From positions 124,001 to 188,000 of the forward strand of contig NZ_NVQF01000001.1 of assembly GCF_002592005.1 (NCBI RefSeq): 64,000 bases of DNA, in the 5' to 3' direction. Both the position numbers and the translations under genes were made by a program. This stretch comes from Mycolicibacterium palauense. GTDB lineage: Bacteria > Actinomycetota > Actinomycetes > Mycobacteriales > Mycobacteriaceae. The notes below the pieces were generated by a model. That model saw only the letters and a list, made by a program, of their open reading frames with translations, was not told the DNA's origin and ran no database searches. This document shows, one piece after another, positions 29,246 through 38,955 of this stretch. The stretch's first letter is position 1; the number at the start of each line of letters is the position of its first letter.

Positions 29246-29824
29246 TCAACCGGCGGCCGACAGTGATTCCAGCGCGTACTCGCTGACGGCGATCAACGCC
29301 CGCTTGGCGGACTCGCGGTCGCGGGCGTCGACGGTGATGATCGGCACGCCCTGCGCGATCGTCAGTGCCTGCCGGACGTCCTCCACCGGAAAACGCCGCG
29401 CACCGTCGAACTCGTTGACGGCGATGATGAACGGAATCCCGCGGGCCTCGAAGAAGTCGACCGCGGCGAAGCTGTCCTCCAGCCGGCGGGTGTCGACGAG
29501 CACCACCGCCCCGATCGCGCCGTGCACCAGGTCATCCCACATGAACCAGAAGCGACGCTGACCGGGGGTACCGAACAGGTAGAGCACCAGGTCGTCGTCC
29601 AGGGTGATCCGGCCGAAATCCATCGCCACCGTGGTGGTCGACTTCGCCGGGGTCGACGCCAGGCTGTCCACGGCCGCCGACGCCGCGGTCACCATCGCCT
29701 CGGTGCGCAGCGGCATGATCTCGGAGACCGCACCGACGAAGGTGGTCTTTCCGACACCGAAACCGCCGGCGACGACGATCTTGGTCGATGCGGCAGCACG
29801 CCTCTCAGAGTGCGCGTAGGCCAC
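29246..29824 (-). CDS. mfpB: MfpB-like small GTPase of the conservon (Rv3362c-like)
   Basis: 192 residues, Ras-like P-loop NTPase. Walker A is GGFGVGKTT (about residues 20-28), switch II is the variant TPGQ, and NEFD replaces the NKxD base motif, as is common in bacterial conservon GTPases. A basic N-terminus (SERRAAASTK) precedes the fold. MfpB in M. smegmatis works with MfpA on gyrase protection. The GTG start lies 20 bp inside the upstream DUF742 gene, so the genes are coupled. Confidence 0.9.
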   Translation of the reverse strand: MAYAHSERRAAASTKIVVAGGFGVGKTTFVGAVSEIMPLRTEAMVTAASAAVDSLASTPAKSTTTVAMDFGRITLDDDLVLYLFGTPGQRRFWFMWDDLVHGAIGAVVLVDTRRLEDSFAAVDFFEARGIPFIIAVNEFDGARRFPVEDVRQALTIAQGVPIITVDARDRESAKRALIAVSEYALESLSAAG

Positions 29825-30179
29825 GCAGAGTCCTTCCTATCAATTCGCGACGCTCGTCCGCACTGGACGTCTCGGTCAGCGACGTCTGTACCTGAAGGTA
29901 ACCCGAGGCGACCAGATCCCCGACCAGGACACGAGCCACCCCGAGGGGAACATCCAGGCGCGCGGAGATCTCGGCCACAGACGGACTTTCCGCGCACATC
30001 TCGACGATACGGGCACGGACGTCGCCGGCCGGCCACCGCGGATCGCCGCCCGTGGCCAGGGCGCGCACCGGGGCCTCCAGGGGCAGGTGGACCGCGGTGT
30101 CGGTGCGTCCCGCGGTCAGCGTGTAGGGGCGGACCAGGTTGGGTGCCCGCTCCGGGGAGCCACGCTGTGCAGGGTCCAT
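29805..30179 (-). CDS. DUF742 protein of the mfp conservon (Rv3363c-like)
   Basis: 124 residues. The opening LVRPYTLTAGRT and the winged-helix-like LSVAEISARLDVPLGVARVLVGDL region are typical of DUF742, a small protein present in actinobacterial conservons between the roadblock protein and the GTPase. The fold suggests a helix-turn-helix, but its role is more likely protein-protein contact. It starts at ATG 30179, 7 bp after the roadblock stop, and overlaps the next gene by 20 bp. Confidence 0.85.
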   Translation of the reverse strand: MDPAQRGSPERAPNLVRPYTLTAGRTDTAVHLPLEAPVRALATGGDPRWPAGDVRARIVEMCAESPSVAEISARLDVPLGVARVLVGDLVASGYLQVQTSLTETSSADERRELIGRTLRGLRAL

Positions 30180-30186
30180 CTGCGGC

Positions 30187-30603
30187 TCACGTAGCCGGCG
30201 CCCGGCGCCGCTCGGTGGACACCGTCGCCCCGACGCGTTCCACCAGCAGCGCCATCTCGTAGCCGACCTGGCCGATGTCGCAGGACTTCGACGCCAGCGC
30301 CGCCAGCTGGGACCCGTCGCCGACGCCCATGATCAGGACGTAGCCGTGGTCCATCTCCACCACCGACTGCAGCACCCGGCCGCCCTCGAACAACTCCGCG
30401 GCCCCCGCCGAGAGACTGGCCAGCCCGGACGTCACCGCGGCGAGCTGGTCGGCGCGTTCGGGGGGCAGGTGCTCGCTGGAGGCGACGAGCAGCCCGTCGA
30501 CGGAGACCAGCACCGCATGCGCCACGCCGGGCACATCCCGGGCGAACTTCGACACCAACCAGTCCAACGGGTTGTCCTGGGGCGAACTCGACGGGTGGCT
30601 CAT
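30187..30603 (-). CDS. Roadblock/LC7-domain protein of the mfp conservon (Rv3364c-like)
   Basis: 138 residues. A single roadblock/LC7 fold is recognisable from [24 protein letters not shown] through [27 protein letters not shown]. Such proteins are regulators or GTPase-activating partners of MglA-like small GTPases, here presumably the MfpB protein two genes on. ATG overlaps the sensor kinase stop by 4 bp. Cytoplasmic, though M. tuberculosis Rv3364c has also been reported outside the cell. Confidence 0.88.
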   Translation of the reverse strand: MSHPSSSPQDNPLDWLVSKFARDVPGVAHAVLVSVDGLLVASSEHLPPERADQLAAVTSGLASLSAGAAELFEGGRVLQSVVEMDHGYVLIMGVGDGSQLAALASKSCDIGQVGYEMALLVERVGATVSTERRRAPAT

Positions 30604-33404
30604 TGCTGATCGGATCCTCGGTTCGTGTTGTGGGCATGCGACCGCGCCGCGCGCACGCCGCCGAAATGGTTGCTCATCGAGTTGCGGATCGCGTCGGGAT
30701 CCCGGTCACTGCTGTGCCGCCCGGACGGCTCGGGAGCCCCGCCCGGGACCAGCCGCGCCCCCGGTTCCCGCACCGGCAGGCCCGAGTCGGTGTGCTCGTC
30801 CACCGGCCGGGTCTCGGCCTCCGCCGCGGCGGCCCACCCGTTGTCCCACACGGTTTTCCAGTCCTGCGGTAGGGCGAGCTCGTGCGGGTCGACCAGCCAC
30901 TCCGAGAGCATGTTCTGGTAGATCAGGTCGACACCGGAGGCGGTGGGGTGCGGGCTCAGTTCGTCGGCCAGCCGGCGCATGTCCGACAGGTCGATCGTCG
31001 GGGTGTCCATGTCATCGGTGTGCTCGCGCCCCTCCGGAGCGGTGCCCTCGCGCCCCTCCGGAGCGGTGTCCTCGCGCCCCTCCGGAGCGGTGCCCTCGCG
31101 CCCCTCCGGAGCGGTGCCACCGGCGGCGGAGGGCCCGGCCGGCACCCGCTCGACCCGCTCCGGAACCGCGGGTCCGGCCGGCGGCCGTGGCGCACCCTGA
31201 CCACGTGCACGGCGCCGCGACCCGAAGAACCCCGAGGTGTCGGCCGGCGGTCCCGGCTCGGCGGCACCCGGGCGGGCGCCGACGTGCTGGTGCCGCGGCC
31301 CGCCCCACCACTGCTGCGCGTGGTCGGGGCGCTCCGGCGCCCCGGTGATCCCGCTGGAACCCGGGCTGCGGCGCGGCAGCAGCCCGGCCGGCTCGCCGCT
31401 TCCCGCCCCGGTGGGTGACCCCGCGGTGGGTGACCAGGGGCGCGCCTCGGGCTGCCCGGGTCCGGAGCGGGCGGACGACTCCGCAGGGGCGGGCGCGGCG
31501 AACACCTCACCGGCCATGCCCTCCACGAGCCCCGGGGGCACGTGGAGTTCGGCGGTGGTTCCCCGGCCCGTGGGCGCAGCCAGCAGGCGCACGGTCATAC
31601 CGTGCCGTCGGGCCAGCCGGCCCACCACGAACAAGCCCATGTGCCGGGTGCTGTCGGGGGTGACCTCGCCGCCGGCACCGAGCCTCGTGTTGGCGATCCT
31701 CAGGTCGGCCTCGGTCATGCCCAGCCCGGCGTCGTCGATGTCGATGAGCACTCCCCCGTCGCCGGTGTGCACGGCACTGACCCGGACGGGCTCGTCCGGC
31801 GGGGAGTAGCGCAGTGCGTTGTCGATCAGCTCGGCCAGCAGATGCACGGCGTCGGCGGCGGCCACGCCCGCCAGTGAGCAGTCGGGAACGCTGCCCGTCT
31901 GCACCCGTTGATAGTCCTCGACCTCCGAGGCCGCGGCGTTGACCAGCGACGCCAACGGCACCGCGGCGCCATGCTCGCGCCCGGCGCCGGCCCCGGCGAG
32001 CACCAGCAGGTTGGCACCGTTGCGGCGCATCCGGGTGGCCAGGTGATCCAGCCGGAACAGGCTGTCGAGGCGCTGCGGGTCGGCCTCGTCGCGTTCCAGC
32101 TGGTCGATCAGCGACAACTGCTGATCGACCAGCGACCTGCTGCGACGCGAGAGCGTCTCGAACATGTCGTTGACGACGACCCTCAGCCGCGCCTCGTCCC
32201 CGGCCAGCAGCAGCGCACGCGCATGCAGCTCGTCGACGGCGTGGGCGACCTGACCGATCTCCTCGGTGGTGTGGATGGGCAGCGGGGCGGGTTCGCGTTC
32301 GTCACCGGCCTTGACCCGGTCGATCTCGGCCGGCAGTTCCTCGTGGGCGATGGCGAGCGCGCCGTCGCGCAGCCGGCGCAGCGGACGGGTCAGCGAGCGG
32401 GCCACCAGCACCACCACGGCCAGCGCGATCAGCAGCGCGGCCAGCACCAGGGCGGCGTCGCGGATGGCACTGTTGCGCTGGGCGGTGGCCTGCTCGTCGA
32501 TGGTGTCGGTGATCGATGCCGTGGTGTCGGCGATCAGCTGCCGCGCGATGGCGTCGGTGGCATCGATCGACTGCAGCAAATCCGGGTTACCCAGCAGGGC
32601 GACGGCGGGATCGGCCATCATCGTCAGGCGCCGCACCATCTGGGAACGCAGGGTGTTGGCCTCCGCCGAGGCGCCGCCGAGCAGTTGGGACATGCCGATG
32701 ACCGTCTGCGGCTCGGTACCGGCCAGCGTCGTCATCGCGTTGCGCAGGAACGGTTCGGGCAGCGCGGAGCCGCCCTGGATCAGCATGCGTTGCATCGACA
32801 TCTGACCGTGCGAGCCGACCGCGCGGGCCAGCCCCGTGGCCTGCAGGCGCAGCTCCTCGTCGTCGACCCGGACCGAGCCGGTGATCGCGGTCTCGGCGGT
32901 CAGCAGCAGCGGCGCGAAGTCGAGCACCTGCTGGCGGATGTCGGCGGTACCGGCCATCGCCTCGTCGAGCACCCCGGCACCCATCGTCAGCAGGGTCGTC
33001 ACGGCCAGACGCACGTTGGGAACGACGCCGGTCTCGGCCAGCGCGCCCTGCAGGGCCGCGCGGCTCTCGTCGAACTCCGATTTGGCCTGCGCGACATCAC
33101 CGCCGGCGGCGTTGACGACCAACGCGTTCTCCAGCCCGGCCATGTAGTCGCTGATGAAGGGGACCAGGCCGGCGCGGTCGGCGGCCACCCGCAGATCGCG
33201 CGCATCGACGGCGCTGGAATAGATGCGCAGGCCGCCGAACACCGCGGCCAGCAGCAGCGGAACCAGCGCGATGGCGAAGACCTTCCAGCGCACCGGCCAG
33301 TTCGCCGGCGCCCACCGGCGCGGCCGCGTGACCACCGCCGGGCTCGGCTGCGGCGGCCCGCCCGGACCGGGGTGATCGGCTTCGGCCCCGTCGAAGAGCG
33401 TCAT
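30600..33404 (-). CDS. Sensor histidine-kinase-like protein of the mfp conservon (Rv3365c-like)
   Basis: 934 residues. A short cytoplasmic N-terminus and TM1 near 45-63 precede a helical extracellular nitrate/nitrite-sensing-like domain. TM2 near 325-345, HAMP, a helical region with [16 protein letters not shown] in place of a standard H-box, and a HATPase with [11 protein letters not shown] (N-box) and DIDDAGLGM (G1) follow. A 280-residue Pro/Gly/Glu tail completes it. The tail contains four exact copies of the octapeptide [12 protein letters not shown] unit. In conservons this protein signals through roadblock, DUF742 and GTPase rather than a response regulator. The ATG at 33404 removes a non-conserved upstream extension. 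It is first gene of the five-gene operon. Confidence 0.85.
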   Translation of the reverse strand: MTLFDGAEADHPGPGGPPQPSPAVVTRPRRWAPANWPVRWKVFAIALVPLLLAAVFGGLRIYSSAVDARDLRVAADRAGLVPFISDYMAGLENALVVNAAGGDVAQAKSEFDESRAALQGALAETGVVPNVRLAVTTLLTMGAGVLDEAMAGTADIRQQVLDFAPLLLTAETAITGSVRVDDEELRLQATGLARAVGSHGQMSMQRMLIQGGSALPEPFLRNAMTTLAGTEPQTVIGMSQLLGGASAEANTLRSQMVRRLTMMADPAVALLGNPDLLQSIDATDAIARQLIADTTASITDTIDEQATAQRNSAIRDAALVLAALLIALAVVVLVARSLTRPLRRLRDGALAIAHEELPAEIDRVKAGDEREPAPLPIHTTEEIGQVAHAVDELHARALLLAGDEARLRVVVNDMFETLSRRSRSLVDQQLSLIDQLERDEADPQRLDSLFRLDHLATRMRRNGANLLVLAGAGAGREHGAAVPLASLVNAAASEVEDYQRVQTGSVPDCSLAGVAAADAVHLLAELIDNALRYSPPDEPVRVSAVHTGDGGVLIDIDDAGLGMTEADLRIANTRLGAGGEVTPDSTRHMGLFVVGRLARRHGMTVRLLAAPTGRGTTAELHVPPGLVEGMAGEVFAAPAPAESSARSGPGQPEARPWSPTAGSPTGAGSGEPAGLLPRRSPGSSGITGAPERPDHAQQWWGGPRHQHVGARPGAAEPGPPADTSGFFGSRRRARGQGAPRPPAGPAVPERVERVPAGPSAAGGTAPEGREGTAPEGREDTAPEGREGTAPEGREHTDDMDTPTIDLSDMRRLADELSPHPTASGVDLIYQNMLSEWLVDPHELALPQDWKTVWDNGWAAAAEAETRPVDEHTDSGLPVREPGARLVPGGAPEPSGRHSSDRDPDAIRNSMSNHFGGVRAARSHAHNTNRGSDQQ
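31023..31118 (-). repeat. Four tandem 24-bp coding repeats in the conservon kinase tail
   Basis: Units 31023-31046, 31047-31070, 31071-31094 and 31095-31118 are identical except one C/T change. Each encodes eight residues with the core APEGRE. The lack of synonymous drift points to recent expansion. Confidence 0.92.
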
Positions 33405-33687
33405 CGCACAGCCCCCGGCATCCGGACCGCGGGTCCGTTGGCCCGCCCGCCGGTCCCGGCGCTGTTCTGTGCTTCCGCCTGGTTCATAGACTTTTCCGGA
33501 CTTTCCCGCTCGGTCGATTCGCCCACGGAGGTACGGGGGCGCAATCCGCCTGGCAATTCGAGCAGTATGACAGTCCGGGACTGGCGGTTCCACAGTTCAC
33601 CCGCAACGGAAGCCCCGCGCCGATGCGCCACATCGCACGACCGGTGACATCGAGCAAACTCCCGGCGGGGCCTGGGATCATCGTGGG

Positions 33688-34152
33688 ATGTTCCGGGTTC
33701 TGTTCTATTCGCCGCGTATCGCGCCCAACACCGGCAACGCGATCCGTATGGTCGCCGCCACGGGCGCCGAGCTGCATCTGGTCGAGCCACTCGGATTCGA
33801 CCTGTCCGAACCCAGGTTGCGCCGCGCCGGGCTGGACTACCACGACCTGGCCTCGGTCACTGTGCACGCCGATCTCCCGACGGCGTGGGCGGCGTTGGGT
33901 CCGGGGCGGGTGTTCGCCTTCACCGCCGGGGCGACCCGCTCGTTCGCCGACGTCGGCTACCGACCGCACGATGTGCTGATGTTCGGACCCGAGCCCACGG
34001 GCCTGGACGCCGCGACGCTGGCCGACCCGCACATCACCGACCAGGTGCGGATCCCCATGCTGGCCGGGCGCCGGTCGCTGAACCTGTCCAACGCCGCGGC
34101 GGTGGCCGTCTACGAGGCCTGGCGCCAGCACGGATTCGCCGGGGCGACCTGA
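33688..34152 (+). CDS. trmL: tRNA (cytidine/uridine-34 2'-O)-methyltransferase (Rv3366-like)
   Basis: 154 residues, the usual size of minimal SPOUT methylases of the TrmL/YibK type. Motif 1 is NTGNAIRMVAATG, motif 2 is VLMFGPEPTGL, and motif 3 is IPMLAGRRSLNLSNAAAVAVYEA, forming the knotted SAM site. It 2'-O-methylates the wobble base of tRNA-Leu in other bacteria. ATG 33688 gives a natural MFRVLFYSPRIAPN start. It lies divergent from the mfp operon and converges, with a 3-bp gap, on the MarR gene. M. tuberculosis Rv3366 holds the same place next to Rv3365c, as I recall. Confidence 0.9.
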   Translation: MFRVLFYSPRIAPNTGNAIRMVAATGAELHLVEPLGFDLSEPRLRRAGLDYHDLASVTVHADLPTAWAALGPGRVFAFTAGATRSFADVGYRPHDVLMFGPEPTGLDAATLADPHITDQVRIPMLAGRRSLNLSNAAAVAVYEAWRQHGFAGAT

Positions 34153-34155
34153 GGC

Positions 34156-34572
34156 TCAACCCAGTGCCGTCAGGATGCGCCGGAAATCCCGGCGATCCTG
34201 GGCGTCGAGGACCGAAAGCACCCGCTCCTCGGCCTGCGGCGTGCCGGAGTCGATGTCTGTGAGCAGCGCGGCGCCCCGGCCGGTCAGCTTGGCGGGCAGG
34301 GAACGCCCGGAGGCCACGGTGTCGGGGCGGCTGACCAGCCCCCGCCGCACGAGTCCGCGCAGCACCGTATTCATCGCCTGCGGGGACACTCCGGCGTCGC
34401 GCGCCAGTTCGGCGTTGGTCTTCCCCGGGGACTGCGAGACCATCCGCAGGCAGATGTACTCCGGGAAGCTGAGCCCCAGCGGTTCGAGCACCGTGCTGAC
34501 CAGCTCGCTGCGCAGCGCCGCAGCCACCCGGTAGAGCAGGTAGCCCAGCGGCTGCTGACTGCCGGCGTTCAT
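34156..34572 (-). CDS. MarR-family repressor (Rv2887-like)
   Basis: 138 residues. Winged-helix MarR fold: the recognition region is TNAELARDAGVSPQAMNTVLRGLVRRGLV and the wing GRSLPAKLTGRGAALL. Both size and sequence resemble M. tuberculosis Rv2887 as I remember it; that protein represses the methyltransferase gene Rv0560c and responds to salicylate-type ligands. Start ATG 34572. Here the regulator sits directly opposite a Rv0560c-like gene with a palindromic operator between them, so it probably represses both itself and that gene until an aromatic ligand binds. Confidence 0.85.
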   Translation of the reverse strand: MNAGSQQPLGYLLYRVAAALRSELVSTVLEPLGLSFPEYICLRMVSQSPGKTNAELARDAGVSPQAMNTVLRGLVRRGLVSRPDTVASGRSLPAKLTGRGAALLTDIDSGTPQAEERVLSVLDAQDRRDFRRILTALG

Positions 34573-34581
34573 GTCAGGTAT

Positions 34582-34607
34582 GTTGACATATATCAACCAC
34601 GTTGATA
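34582..34607. promoter_or_regulatory. MarR operator and divergent promoter
   Basis: TATCAAC-CAC-GTTGATA (34591-34607) is a perfect inverted repeat. An overlapping second pair, GTTGA-N6-TCAAC (34582-34597), shares its left arm. A -35-like TTGACA (34583-34588) and a -10-like GATAAA (34604-34609) 15 bp apart lie within the operator. The -10 is 8 bp before the methyltransferase ATG, so bound repressor would block that promoter. Confidence 0.6.
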
Positions 34608-34608
34608 A

Positions 34609-35319
<711 letters not shown>

Positions 35320-35424
35320 CCGTCGTCCTGGGCGGTTCGGACGGGGCCGCCCGAATCGCCGGCCGGGCGTGACGCACGCTCTACCATTGACGCCATCTGG
35401 CGGTCCGGCAGGCAGGTGTGCGCG

Positions 35425-36255
35425 GTGCACGAAACTCCCTACGTGTTGGGCCACTCGGATCACGAGCTGGGCCGCTTGCGGCGTCAGGCGGCGATGCTCG
35501 ACTCCACCACACGCGAATACCTGCTGTCGGCCGGTCTGACACCGGGGATGCGTGTCCTCGACGTGGGAAGCGGCGCCGGCGATGTCGCGTTCCTCGCGGC
35601 GGCGCTCACGACACCCGGCGGCACCGTGCTCGGCACCGACACGGCGGCGGCCGCGGTGGATGCCGCCTCGGCGACCGCCGCCGCCCGGGGCCTGTCCGAA
35701 GTCGTGCGGTTCCGGCCCGGCGACCCCGCCGAACTGACCTTCGACCAGCGATTCGACGCGATCGTCGGCCGCTACGTACTGACCTTCCAACCGGATCCCG
35801 CGGCCATGATCCGCCGACTGGCCCGGCACCTCGCACCGGGCGGCATCATCGTTTTTCACGAACCGGACTGGCGCGCCATCCGGTCCTCTCCGCCCGCGCC
35901 GCACCACGACCGCTGCTGTCGGTGGGTGCTCGAGACCCTGGACCGAACCCGGACATCCTGGAACATGGCGGATCGACTGCACGGCGCCTTCACTGAAGCC
36001 GGAATGCCGGCCCCGACGTTGAGGATGCGGACCTTCATCGGATCCGGCACCGCAGCGCAGACCTGGCTGCGCGCCCTGGTCGACATCGTCGAGACACTCC
36101 TTCCTGCGATGGAGGCACAGGGCGTGGCCACCGCGGCCGAAGCCGGACTCGGCACCCTCGCGCAGCGACTGATCGACGAGGTCGAGCAAACCTCGTCGAC
36201 GGTGATCGGGCGCTCCGAGGTCGGGGCGTGGTGCCGCGTCGCCGACACCACCTAG
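35425..36255 (+). CDS. Class I SAM-dependent methyltransferase
   Basis: 276 residues. PYVLGHSDHELGRLRRQA is a typical N-terminal lead for UbiE/methyltransf-25-type enzymes, then motif I VLDVGSGAGDVAFLA, acidic loop GTDTA, and LAPGGIIVFHEPDW. The C-terminal helical half may bind substrate. GTG 35425 is preferred because AGGCAGG lies about 7 bp upstream; GTG 35416 would add VCA but is too close to that site. It lies about 105 bp after the preceding methyltransferase and may be independently transcribed. Substrate unknown. Confidence 0.8.
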   Translation: MHETPYVLGHSDHELGRLRRQAAMLDSTTREYLLSAGLTPGMRVLDVGSGAGDVAFLAAALTTPGGTVLGTDTAAAAVDAASATAAARGLSEVVRFRPGDPAELTFDQRFDAIVGRYVLTFQPDPAAMIRRLARHLAPGGIIVFHEPDWRAIRSSPPAPHHDRCCRWVLETLDRTRTSWNMADRLHGAFTEAGMPAPTLRMRTFIGSGTAAQTWLRALVDIVETLLPAMEAQGVATAAEAGLGTLAQRLIDEVEQTSSTVIGRSEVGAWCRVADTT

Positions 36256-36365
36256 ACCAGCCCGGACGGACCGATCGTCATCGGCGCTCACGGCCCACAC
36301 TCGCAGTACTGCAACGGGTTTGCCGTGGCCGAACGACTCCGAACCTCCCGGGCCGTGCCGAACGG

Positions 36366-36599
36366 TCACCGGTGATAGTGGCCGCCATAGCCGTACCAGT
36401 ACGGGGACCAGCCGTAGGCCCGCACCTCGGGCGACGTCTGCAGACTGGCGCTGCCGTTGGACTGGCACAGCGTGGTCCGGCTACTGAGGTTCGAACACGT
36501 CGGGGTGGCCTGCGCCGCCGACGCGATCGGGGCGACAGCCAGCGACACCGCGCAGATCCCGCCGGCGGCCAGCGCGGCGATATGACTCTTCTTGATCAT
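36366..36599 (-). CDS. Small secreted protein
   Basis: 77 residues. A signal peptide (MIKKSHIAALAAGGICAVSL, cleavage probably after ASA) leaves a mature peptide of about 48 residues. The mature part has two Cys that could form a disulfide and an aromatic Tyr/Trp/Gly/His-rich end (SPYWYGYGGHYHR). ATG 36599 has an AAGGAG ribosome-binding site 9 bases upstream. No family recognised; the tail might bind metal or cell wall. Its promoter carries the same direct-repeat operator as the aquaporin gene, so it is probably controlled by the divergent two-component system. Confidence 0.65.
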   Translation of the reverse strand: MIKKSHIAALAAGGICAVSLAVAPIASAAQATPTCSNLSSRTTLCQSNGSASLQTSPEVRAYGWSPYWYGYGGHYHR

Positions 36600-36705
36600 G
36601 ATCAACAACTCCTTCGTCGTTGGGCCACTGGAGAACTCGATGCCAGTCGGCGGTTCTCCGGCGTCCCTTTCGGTTTGCTACGTTGCCGACGCTCGTCGGC
36701 GACAC

Positions 36706-36760
36706 TGAAGCGAACCTGAAGAGAGCCCGATCAGATCGCTTCTTTCAGCCTCGCTTCAGG
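36706..36760. promoter_or_regulatory. Two-component operator, copy A (55 bp)
   Basis: TGAAGCGAACCTGAAG (36706-36721) contains TGAAG twice at 11-bp spacing. The inverse form, TTTCAGCCTCGCTTCAGG (36743-36760), holds two TTCAG cores, again 11 bp apart, starting 37 bp downstream. It lies between the secreted-protein and response-regulator genes. Helical-repeat spacing is typical of OmpR-family dimers. Confidence 0.7.
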
Positions 36761-36774
36761 TCTGGGCGAGGACA

Positions 36775-37482
36775 ATGCATGGTGTGTCCAACCAGCACGG
36801 CAAAGGCGCCGGCCCCCCGCGGGTGCTCATCGTCGAAGACTCGGTCGCGATTCGCGAGATGGTCGTGGAAGCGCTCGCCGACGCGGGCTATGTCAGTGGC
36901 GGCCGCACCCACGGCGGTGGACTCGAGGATGTGCTGGCGGCGTTCCGGCCGGACGTGGTGGTGCTCGACGTGATGCTGCCGGGTCGCGACGGGTTCGCCC
37001 TGATCGATGTGGTGCGCGGATACGGCGATGCCGGAATCGTTCTCCTGACGGCACGCGACGCCTTGGCGGACCGACTGCGCGGGCTCGACAGCGGCGCCGA
37101 CGACTATCTGGTCAAACCGTTCGAGATGGCCGAGTTGCTGTCACGGGTTGCGGCGGTACTGCGGCGCCGGGGCCGGGTCTCCTCGGCTATCCAGCTCGGT
37201 GACCTGGTCCTCGACATGGACGCTTCGACGGCCAGCCGGGCCGGGGCGGTGCTGGATCTGACGGCCACCGAGCTGCGGCTGCTGTCCTATCTGGCCGATC
37301 AGCGTGGACGAGTGGTCAGCAAGGATCAGATCCTTGCCGCGGTGTGGGGCTATGACGCCTACGACCCCAATCTCGTCGAGGTCTACATCAGCGCGTTGCG
37401 GCGCAAGCTGGAGACCCATGGCCCACGCATGCTGCACACCGTGCGCGGCATCGGCTATCGACTGTCGGCGGGCGAGCGGTGA
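36775..37482 (+). CDS. OmpR-family response regulator
   Basis: 235 residues. The receiver domain has VLIVEDS acid pocket, phosphoacceptor Asp65 in VVLDVMLPG, Thr in LLTARD and Lys in YLVKPF. A linker leads to a winged-helix DNA-binding domain ending VYISALRRKLE...VRGIGYRL. It is translationally coupled to the sensor kinase by GTGA (37479-37482). Its promoter carries the 55-bp direct-repeat operator, so autoregulation is probable. The ATG at 36775 has GAGG a few bases upstream. Confidence 0.92.
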   Translation: MHGVSNQHGKGAGPPRVLIVEDSVAIREMVVEALADAGYVSGGRTHGGGLEDVLAAFRPDVVVLDVMLPGRDGFALIDVVRGYGDAGIVLLTARDALADRLRGLDSGADDYLVKPFEMAELLSRVAAVLRRRGRVSSAIQLGDLVLDMDASTASRAGAVLDLTATELRLLSYLADQRGRVVSKDQILAAVWGYDAYDPNLVEVYISALRRKLETHGPRMLHTVRGIGYRLSAGER

Positions 37483-38945
37483 GCCCGGAAACCACGCCCA
37501 CGCCGTCACTGCACCGGCGCGTGACCGTCGCCGCCGTCGGCCTCATCGCCGTACTGCTCATGCTGGTCGGCGTCCTGTTCGACATCGCCTTCGGTGCGCG
37601 CCTGACCGACGACCTCGACGACGAGCTGGCCGACCTCTTCTACGACGCGCCGGCCCTGGTGAAGCTGGGCCTCGGCCCACAGGAACTGGTGGACGTCCTG
37701 CAGGAAACCGATTTCCGGGTCCAGCTGATCGCCGCCGACGGCACCCGCTACGGCGATCCACAACTGGTGCCGGCGGACAAACACCTACACCCGTTGCCCA
37801 GGCCCGTTCCGATCGACACCGGGGCGCACACCCCGTTGCCCTGGGGCGACCTGCCGAGCCTGAAGGTGACCGGCGTCCTGGCCGATGGATCGCTGCTGAC
37901 GATTCAGGCCGACACCAGCGGCATCAGCCGCACCCGCGCCGTCATGAGGCGCAACATGCTGATCGGTGCGGCGATCACGCTCGTGCTGGCCGCCGTCGTG
38001 GTGCGTTTCACGGTGGGGCGGGCGCTGTCTCCGCTGCAGCGCCTGACCACCACCGCCGACGGCATCACGCTCGGTGACCGGGGCCGCCGGCTGCATCCCG
38101 ACCGGCCTCGTACCGAACTCGGACACGCCGCGGCGGCGTTCGACCGCATGCTCGATGCGCTGGAATCCGCCGAGCAGAACGAAAGGGAAGCCGCCGCGGT
38201 GGCGCGTCGCGCCGAGGCGCAGGGGCGACGTTTTCTCTCCGACGCCGCCCACGAGTTGCGGACCCCGCTCGCGGGAATCCAGGCGGTCGCCGATCAGCTC
38301 GTCGCCGGTGTCGCCCACCACTCCGATGCGCCCGACGGTGCGGACGGCGCGCGGGCGCGAACTCAGCGGCACGCCGAACTATTGGGCAATGAAACCCGAA
38401 GAGCTGCAAGGTTGGTCAACGACCTACTCGACATCGCCCGCATCGACGCCGGCCTCAGTCTGCGCCCCGAAGGCACCGACCTCGCACGCATCGTCGCCGA
38501 CGAGGTGGATCGTGCGGCGATGCTGGCACCCGATGTCAGCATCGAGCACACGGGCGAGCAGGAGCTCCGCATCGACGCGGACCCGACCAGGGTCGCGCAG
38601 ATACTGTCCAATCTGCTCGACAACGCCCGCCGCCACACCCCTCCGGGCGGTCGGATCCGAGTGCACCTCCAGACCCTCGACGGCACAGCGCAAGTCACGG
38701 TCACCGACACCGGGCCCGGTGTTTGCGAAAGCGACCGCGAGCGGATATTCGACCGACTGGTCCGCCTCGACGACGCCAGAGACCAGGACTCCGGTGGCGC
38801 GGGACTCGGTTTGCCGATAGCCCGGGCGCTCGCCGAGGCGCATCACGGCTCGCTGATCTGCCTGCCCGGCGGTGGCGGTGCCACGTTCCGGCTGTCACTG
38901 CCGCTGCACCAGCCGGCGCCGCGCCCCGGCACGGCCGGCGACTGA
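37479..38945 (+). CDS. Sensor histidine kinase
   Basis: 488 residues. TM1 lies about residues 16-38, an extracytoplasmic sensor of about 120 residues is next, TM2 about 160-180, then HAMP. The H-box SDAAHELRTPLAGI has phosphoacceptor His258. N-box NLLDNARRHTPP, G1 DTGPGV and G2 GGAGLGLPIA follow. It is a classical EnvZ/PrrB-type membrane kinase paired with the preceding regulator. The sensor part is Asp/Leu/Pro-rich with no known ligand domain. It converges with the DUF3500-like gene (10-bp gap). Confidence 0.92.
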   Translation: MSPETTPTPSLHRRVTVAAVGLIAVLLMLVGVLFDIAFGARLTDDLDDELADLFYDAPALVKLGLGPQELVDVLQETDFRVQLIAADGTRYGDPQLVPADKHLHPLPRPVPIDTGAHTPLPWGDLPSLKVTGVLADGSLLTIQADTSGISRTRAVMRRNMLIGAAITLVLAAVVVRFTVGRALSPLQRLTTTADGITLGDRGRRLHPDRPRTELGHAAAAFDRMLDALESAEQNEREAAAVARRAEAQGRRFLSDAAHELRTPLAGIQAVADQLVAGVAHHSDAPDGADGARARTQRHAELLGNETRRAARLVNDLLDIARIDAGLSLRPEGTDLARIVADEVDRAAMLAPDVSIEHTGEQELRIDADPTRVAQILSNLLDNARRHTPPGGRIRVHLQTLDGTAQVTVTDTGPGVCESDRERIFDRLVRLDDARDQDSGGAGLGLPIARALAEAHHGSLICLPGGGGATFRLSLPLHQPAPRPGTAGD

Positions 38946-38955
38946 GCCCACCGAG

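Noticed and set aside
31023..31118. Regular 24-bp repeats considered as a CRISPR array
   Set aside because: No spacers; the repeats are directly adjacent and encode in-frame octapeptides.
31908..33647. 579-codon plus-strand frame opposite the conservon kinase
   Set aside because: Shadow frame; the minus-strand gene is part of a conserved five-gene operon.
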